A stretch of 29,542 bases of DNA from a virus, in IMG/VR virus record IMGVR_UViG_3300006810_000256, positions 1 to 29,542 of that record. One strand, written 5' to 3'. The notes beneath the pieces are model-generated. The model searched no databases. It saw only the letters and a list, made by a program, of their open reading frames with translations, and had not been told where the DNA came from. Positions 27,801-29,542 of this stretch are shown here, piece after piece (the stretch's first letter is position 1; every line of letters starts with the position of its first letter). Both the position numbers and the translations under genes were made by a program.

Positions 27801-29530
27801 GCAGTGTTGTTCAGCACCAATTAGATATTACAGGCACAGGCGCACTTGATGCAGGTAGTATCACTAGCGGATTTGGTTCAATTAATATTGGTGCTGATAA
27901 TCTTACAGCGACAGGTAGTGTAAGTTTAGGTGCAACCAGCTTTAACGATAATAACATTACTAATGTTGGTAGCATTGCATTGGATACAATTGGTGCAGAC
28001 AATGGTGTAAGCATTAACTTTAACAGTTCAACAGTTGTTAACATTGATAATACAACACAATCAACAGCTTCAACAAATGGTGCTCTTATTGTAGACGGTG
28101 GTGTTGGCATTGCTAAAGATGTATATGTAAATGGCACAATCAACGGTAACGGTAGCGGACTTACAAGCCTAAATGCAAGCAACTTAGGCACAGGAACTGT
28201 TCCAAATGCACGTATTGACGGAACATACAGCAACTTAACAGGAACTGGTGCACTTGATGCAGGTAGCATTAGCAGTAATTTTGGAAACATCAACATTGGC
28301 ACAAGCACATTTACTGGTAATGGTAGTGGATTAACTAGTGTTGATGCTGCTACCCTAGACAGCATTGATAGCGCAAGTTTCTTACGCAGTGATGAAAACG
28401 ATACTACAACAGGATTGCTTACAATAAATCGCAACAACAGTGAGCAACTACGTTTGCAAACACAAGGTTCGACACAAAGTCCATACATTAGTTTCTATCA
28501 AGCAGGAACTCGCAGAGGTTATATTCAGTATGTAAATGGTGGAGCAATGCGTATCTACAATGATAGAACTGATGAATATCTTGATATCAACAGTGGTGTA
28601 AATGGTTTAACTTACAATGTTAGCGGAACAAATTATACAGTTTGGCATGCTGGTAATGATGGCTCTGCAAGTGGACTAGATGCAGATACATTGGACGGAG
28701 TAGATAGCGGTAGTTTCTTACGCAGTGATGCAAACGACAGCTTCTCTGGAACAATCAGCGGCGCAGGTAGTATTAACATTACTGGCAATATAACAGCCGC
28801 TACATTTACAGGTGACGGTAGTGGTATTACTGGTGTTACAGCTTCTGATGCTGATACACTCGATGGTATTGACAGCACAGGCTTTATACGAAGCACTGCT
28901 ACAGCAAGTCAAAACATTTACATCAGAAATACATCACCAACATTATATTTCCGTGATACTGATCACAATGTTGCTATGCTACATACCAATAGCGACTTGT
29001 TCTATATTCTACGTGGTGCAGATGACTCAACCAGTTGGACACAGGTAAACAGTCAGTGGCCAGCTTATTGGAACTTAACAAACAACAATGCTCAAATGGG
29101 TGGTAGTCTTAGTGCTGTAGGCGAAGTTACTGCTTATTCATCTGATAGACGACTCAAAGAAAACATTGTTCCAATTGAAAACGCATTGGATAAAGTAAAA
29201 TCTCTACATGGTGTAAACTTTGATTGGAAAGCAGAAGTTAATGATTTAGGTTTCCATCCAGTAACAATGAAAAACGATGCTGGTGTTATTGCACAAGAAG
29301 TTGAAGCAGTGTTACCACAAGCAATTGCGAAAGCACCATTTGATACAGAATGGGATAGCGAAGCAAAAGAGTATAAGAGTAAATCAGGCGAAAACTATAT
29401 CACAGTTAAGTATGAAAAACTTGCTCCGTTGTTTATTGAAGCAATCAAAGAACAAGATGCTAAGATTGAAGCGCAAGCAGCTGAAATTGCAGAATTGAAA
29501 GAAATGGTGAAAAAACTACTCGATAAATAG
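18827..29530 (+). CDS. Giant tail-fibre/adhesin protein with C-terminal Peptidase_S74 chaperone
   Basis: The 3567-residue ORF begins 'MATTIRHKRSAVAGNQPSVA' and 'LESGELAINTADGKVYL', a common phage fibre N-terminus that anchors to the virion. A pectin-lyase-like beta-helix follows (about 160-438: 'IYVSAEQGDDANDG', 'IKGDGLRGCIIRP', 'SPYTQNC'), then three 'YxxxKC' repeats (Cys 519, 672, 840), four 'HG[FL]' modules (His 979, 1518, 1749, 1828), an 'HTWEYAGSGTDYNALP' module (1191), a 'GSGYTPTQGNK' module (about 1605), 'VNRGGTNITTYAIGDLLYA', a 'GYDGSNWGSLGGVKDVDQDT' module (about 2426-2508), duplicated beta modules, 'NNTAIG' repeats, 'TLDGxDSxxFLRSD' repeats, and the S74 domain (about 3438-3567) ending in a coiled coil. 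It is probably a trimeric, self-processed receptor-binding fibre; trimerisation is known for the S74 family, not shown here. Confidence 0.88.
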   Translation: MATTIRHKRSAVAGNQPSVAQLESGELAINTADGKVYLLRDDNTVQDITKRIFEGNTEVRVDDLLDSASAEISMTVNGDEKMTVTNAGFNIKDDLDMEDFGKITWRESIASGEDGISIQAPYNLPNSYNLTLPLVNGTVGQILKTDGNGQLEFADADVFGGNVIYVSAEQGDDANDGQSAPVKTVKRACKLASALVYNPSGLVNGTRVNIKVAVGDYTEDNPVIVPDNVVIKGDGLRGCIIRPANANLDMLRVRNACYFGEFTFRDGVDDNQVPLITWDYATVFDDPNATDVTDRAEYTNLPNTKPTIVTSPYTQNCSIISFLGGSGAKIDGALVESPNVPRYNIEAENPVIGSIPEQGKSMVANAYTMLSFGGTGWRLLNDAYAQIVSCFQIFLLNGVYTQSGGYCSITNSATNFGLYALRSSGYSPKAFEFDRAHVVSTGASEGKQTITITGINRDAPVEEFVLRFRDPGYKFAKLLIDNKRDEIAQDVVDWVNLQVSNAAGSPSIYAGFSYNEAKCARDTRLLVDAIRYDAALNSNARTISSVLTYFNGRFDPTLFATQKEQHIDAYQNAKTFTAQIIQDATFESRSDALWDEIVEVLDAGSSASVAGDDLVDARVLPTAINTNALNARNQLIANKEFIKKEITAWIASQVSAGTAPFSTTFTYNAAKCENDVGLIIDALVYDLSTNGNLQTIDAAIQYFVGTNAQFGSGEKDETIAAYNRLKIVVGEIVTETAVAVSTGNVLTQDTSGTPATVTEESFVEARIGEIVGYLDQDGTVDITLIEPDLNALGVSQTLQDDFIRLDAVGQANIAQRVTRYINESIDAAKWYNFTYDQSKCLRDTKLIIDAVAKDTWDTGNRYSRSAGLSYFTANLADSTRSVFAGEELQTIAAIQQAATYTNAVITGKTGITTAIEDFVQGRFNIVSEAIRAPEEIPSPAEVTSEGDITNSFIPTPTTTNFNAATDINLGTGVFTITGHGFTNGEKLIYDNNGNPSIGGLNDEQTYYANVLDENTFSLTFDDSLEFPVDLFTNATNSGTHIFRTDIIEFYVEEILSSHQTYQTLILESGSESYYFVPGRAIQGTTGANNNSAFVHSWEPEERRLIVSIEEVAVGSSVLRIQFDATSTITQDHSPSPNTTIAINEVSAKTGLGTATFSITATDGSSSVTNTANLPEKQIWFHRPSIVNSSAHTWEYAGSGTDYNALPQNGGNTRAEYEQYEELPGRVYSSGTNELGDFKVGDFITAFNRTGNITFRNKVQVDELDALKLSLSNVAIEEISTDVNLGDDEIGGPSNARLSTQLAVRSFISNRLGGFVDKTVSTAAVPGAIVQLNTNGQLNGELIPATRQFTNTNTEGYNSRLTQVDEIPAVNLSAGDIGTENFEQVQLTLSGNITASDGAVITQPGVTGATGYAKGTFSTSGNILVATTGLAWDETDDSVGDPWDITNNLNLFVDGVDSGVYPTSKGASTAIIDNYFLKSSNTSQYLILDPSLDYNFTIVSLSSVSRASNIQTIVTSSAHGLYVGNQVRVECVEDETFNVNGEVLSTPTSTSFTIANIGIDVSTISRTGNVFSVVTSADGNAQGAVTEERYGVAVNVDNANITGGSGYTPTQGNKIYENVSLTSITGVGSGAKADITVTAGAVSDVDLRRGGTGYVVGDRLSANAADIGGTGSSFEIDVSAIEKRIYVNILGGELFVASSSSIDFIEDVDAVNNSFDIGLDNVISLNFLAGTTAGGGSVDYTTNRITIAGHGLLDGDPLTYDTLGNVAIGGLLNGSVYYAKRIDVDTIEVYEDYSLLNKIEFLTTPLNNNHNFSRHAVNLTDDSIIVQNHGLTTADAIRINTLTDGSTSNALPNIDGKEIVDGSRFFVGSVTTNSFTLHTLRSDALSSINGLVTNRKDIGTKGVGAARITPSNTRVTEIVNTSSRIKSNWNTLAAINIDAENIISGTISPSRLGSSGVANSDTVLFGDSRYDTVVQSLKKANTTDNPITLTGSSSNAEFYGDPVNIGIANADYDPLGTFSTLGTSRFLQTQFDVNSNGSGEVFIKDGVVDAGTLDSLDSAYFLNPANLTSPVPVNRGGTNITTYAIGDLLYAQSAASLNTLNIGRANTFLKSNGVTPEWGTALDLAEGLDVGSAKLSSSSTSLGQVYNQNVSTLEIGGDAENVKIGKNSDSRNISTSVDTYEATNTQDVVVNLSAINLSTSSASANGEKVLLFGDTSQVAFGMTVAGSGSIPANTTVTGITDDEVFLSQDLTGSVLTGTTITFTNTPLTLGVRVGDTVIVASSGIANLDGQWPVIGATENATSFTIRTNNNVNANPAVTQIGTISKENTIVIKNQNVVIGGGEFGTSPLPALIKGEGGIGTNISGGSLTLRPGIGTGNATGGDFIVETGEESTTGEALQTITERMRIDTEGVMTVTGYTKFTDTTGIKVPVGTSAQRPGEAGIYVTAAQGQIRYNTSDSTFEGYDGSNWGSLGGVKDVDQDTLIRPETSAGADNDELDFLTAGTQRMQIGATGDLSFGDSLTKFTIAYATGNTNIAGDVVVTGDLTVNGTTTTLNSTTLQIDDKNIELGTVATPTDTTADGGGITLKGATDHTITWSNANDSWDFSEHVNIISGKVYRINNTEVLSANTLGTNVINSSLQNVGALDGGSITSNFGNINIGTSNLTATGTITLGATSFGDNNITNVGSIALDTISGDNGSSMNFASSTVVNIDNVTQSTASTNGALIVDGGVGIAKNLHVGGILNGNGSGLTTLNATNLSSGTVNDARLPTSQAGKTFTSDITVNGFRIGQGALAESTNLIFGDGDSITTGAQYNTGIGSGSIHGALSGDKNTAVGYVALSALTSANNNTAIGSDSQEQRTNAGNNNTSVGADTMANSTAGDDNTGVGYQALKIVTGSDNTVLGASTGRTLTSGSNNILIGKGIETATNTTSNFMQIGNASNNSLSIPGVNTTVTTTSFTYSGTNGFSGVGTNLTALNASNLTSGTVPDGRISSSSVVQHQLDITGTGALDAGSITSGFGSINIGADNLTATGSVSLGATSFNDNNITNVGSIALDTIGADNGVSINFNSSTVVNIDNTTQSTASTNGALIVDGGVGIAKDVYVNGTINGNGSGLTSLNASNLGTGTVPNARIDGTYSNLTGTGALDAGSISSNFGNINIGTSTFTGNGSGLTSVDAATLDSIDSASFLRSDENDTTTGLLTINRNNSEQLRLQTQGSTQSPYISFYQAGTRRGYIQYVNGGAMRIYNDRTDEYLDINSGVNGLTYNVSGTNYTVWHAGNDGSASGLDADTLDGVDSGSFLRSDANDSFSGTISGAGSINITGNITAATFTGDGSGITGVTASDADTLDGIDSTGFIRSTATASQNIYIRNTSPTLYFRDTDHNVAMLHTNSDLFYILRGADDSTSWTQVNSQWPAYWNLTNNNAQMGGSLSAVGEVTAYSSDRRLKENIVPIENALDKVKSLHGVNFDWKAEVNDLGFHPVTMKNDAGVIAQEVEAVLPQAIAKAPFDTEWDSEAKEYKSKSGENYITVKYEKLAPLFIEAIKEQDAKIEAQAAEIAELKEMVKKLLDK
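20360..21560 (+). repeat. Three 'YxxxKCxxD' repeats in the second giant
   Basis: The units are 'FSYNEAKCARDTRLLVDAI' (Cys codon 20381), 'FTYNAAKCENDVGLIIDAL' (20840) and 'FTYDQSKCLRDTKLIIDAV' (21344), spaced 153 and 168 residues apart. They belong to the same repeat family as the ten copies in the preceding gene. The second unit has Asn where the others have Arg before Asp. Confidence 0.88.
21720..24500 (+). repeat. Four 'HG[FL]' beta modules
   Basis: The units contain 'ITGHGFTNGEKLIY' (His codon 21761), 'TSSAHGLYVGNQVRV' (23378), 'IAGHGLLDGDPLTY' (24071) and 'VQNHGLTTADAIRI' (24308). Units 1 and 3 continue with a central 'IGGL' and 'YYAxxxDxxT[FI]'. The form strand-x-HGL-xx-GD-strand is typical of small beta-barrel modules in phage adhesins. 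They are scattered singly or in pairs rather than in one uninterrupted array. Confidence 0.72.
26743..28362 (+). repeat. Long in-frame direct repeat in the fibre gene (two full copies, one partial)
   Basis: Copy 1 (about 26743-27127) and copy 2 (about 27835-28219) are colinear over about 128 codons: 'GALDxGSIT', 'LTATGxxxLGATSF', 'DNNITNVGSIALDTI', 'STVVNIDN', 'QSTASTNGALIVDGGVGIAK' and 'NGNGSGLT'. A shortened copy (about 28243-28362) keeps the ends 'GTGALDAGSI' and 'NGSGLTS' but lacks the middle. Long stretches of DNA identity, for example CAATCAACAGCTTCAACAAA in both full copies, point to fairly recent duplication. Confidence 0.88.
27254..27590 (+). repeat. Seven YadA-head-like 'NNTAxG' repeats
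   Basis: Short repeats YNTGIG, KNTAVG, NNTAIG, NNTSVG, DNTGVG, DNTVLG and NNILIG are spaced about 14-20 residues apart. This pattern resembles the left-handed beta-roll of YadA-type trimeric adhesin heads and is often found upstream of S74 chaperone domains in phage fibres. The block is inserted between the two copies of the long direct repeat. Confidence 0.75.
28351..28910 (+). repeat. 'TLDGxDSxxFLRSD' fibre repeats
   Basis: Three units, 'TLDSIDSASFLRSDEND', 'TLDGVDSGSFLRSDAND' and 'TLDGIDSTGFIRSTATA', lie near 28352, 28690 and 28857, and a fourth diverged unit ('TLDSLDSAYFLNPAN') is near 24979. These are common spacers in the distal shaft of phage fibres. Confidence 0.8.
29138..29527 (+). 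other. Peptidase_S74 intramolecular chaperone domain
   Basis: 'AYSSDRRLKENIVPI' marks the start, with Ser3439 of the S-D-R-R-L-K motif and Lys3444 as the expected Ser/Lys dyad. In the endosialidase family this domain trimerises the fibre and then cuts itself off just before the conserved Ser. Conserved later features are 'FDWK', 'GVIAQEVEAVLPQAI', 'VKYEKLAPLFIEAIKEQ' and a terminal coiled coil (IEAQAAEIAELKEMVKKLL). About 129 residues would be released. Confidence 0.9.
29522..29529 (+). promoter_or_regulatory. T4-type late promoter motif GATAAATA
   Basis: The motif overlaps the stop codon of the giant fibre gene (TAG 29528-29530), the same arrangement as after the portal gene. Predicted +1 is 29535, the A of the next ATG. 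Confidence 0.55.
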
Positions 29531-29534
29531 GTGT

Positions 29535-29542
29535 ATGCCGGA
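29535..29542 (+). CDS. Possible start of the next gene (truncated by the window edge)
   Basis: ATG CCG GA is all that is visible. It is proposed only because ATAAATA ends 5 bases before the ATG, exactly as at 3656, and no ribosome binding site intervenes. The identity cannot be judged. Confidence 0.3.

Noticed and set aside
26743-28362. Direct repeats as a possible CRISPR array
   Set aside because: The units are about 385 bases, in frame, and coding; there are no short regular repeats with unique spacers.

Overview
The window is a late structural-gene block from an AT-rich, T4-like contractile-tailed phage (myovirus). The anchor is an ordered head-assembly cassette on the + strand: portal gp20, an acidic gp67-like core protein, prohead protease gp21, scaffold gp22 and major capsid protein gp23. 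The protein style (short gp23, pectin-lyase-like giant structural proteins, an MGRPIN-type structural protein) resembles marine T4-like phages of cyanobacteria or SAR11-type hosts. That host assignment is inference: no host-derived gene is visible. All genes are on the + strand, and I see no tRNA, integrase, IS element or CRISPR array.

Layout. (1) 1-1941: the C-terminal part of a probable tape-measure protein, open at the left edge. (2) 1938-8620: the head cassette, with two unexpected genes between portal and gp67: a small charged protein and a protein with a GT42/MptE-like (sialyltransferase-like) fold signature. No gp68 or gp24 homologue is seen at the T4 positions. (3) 8700-8891: a small protein resembling a cold-shock/OB-fold domain, flanked by a strong terminator and late-promoter motifs. 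(4) 9001-18720: four adjacent genes for adhesin or fibre-type structural proteins, ending in a 2620-residue giant. (5) 18827-29530: a second giant of 3567 residues ending in a Peptidase_S74 intramolecular chaperone. The two giants fill nearly two thirds of the window and are mosaic paralogues. They share a pectin-lyase-like beta-helix, an array of Cys-containing 'YDxxKCxRD' repeats (10 copies and 3 copies) and two further C-terminal modules.

Regulation. A motif with core TAAATA, like the T4 late promoter TATAAATA, lies just before almost every apparent transcription unit (3644, 4736, 8676, 8913, 18746, 29523). With T4 geometry two of these would start transcription exactly at an ATG, giving leaderless mRNAs. 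Two others would produce mRNAs that begin with, or a few bases before, a stem-loop, followed by a partly conserved ACC-rich leader element ahead of the two fibre operons. Strong or weak hairpin terminators lie at 4694 and 8646.

The genes fit one programme. The portal nucleates a scaffolded prohead (gp67-like, gp22, gp23), which gp21 matures. The downstream operons make the large proteins likely to decorate the tail or baseplate and contact the host.
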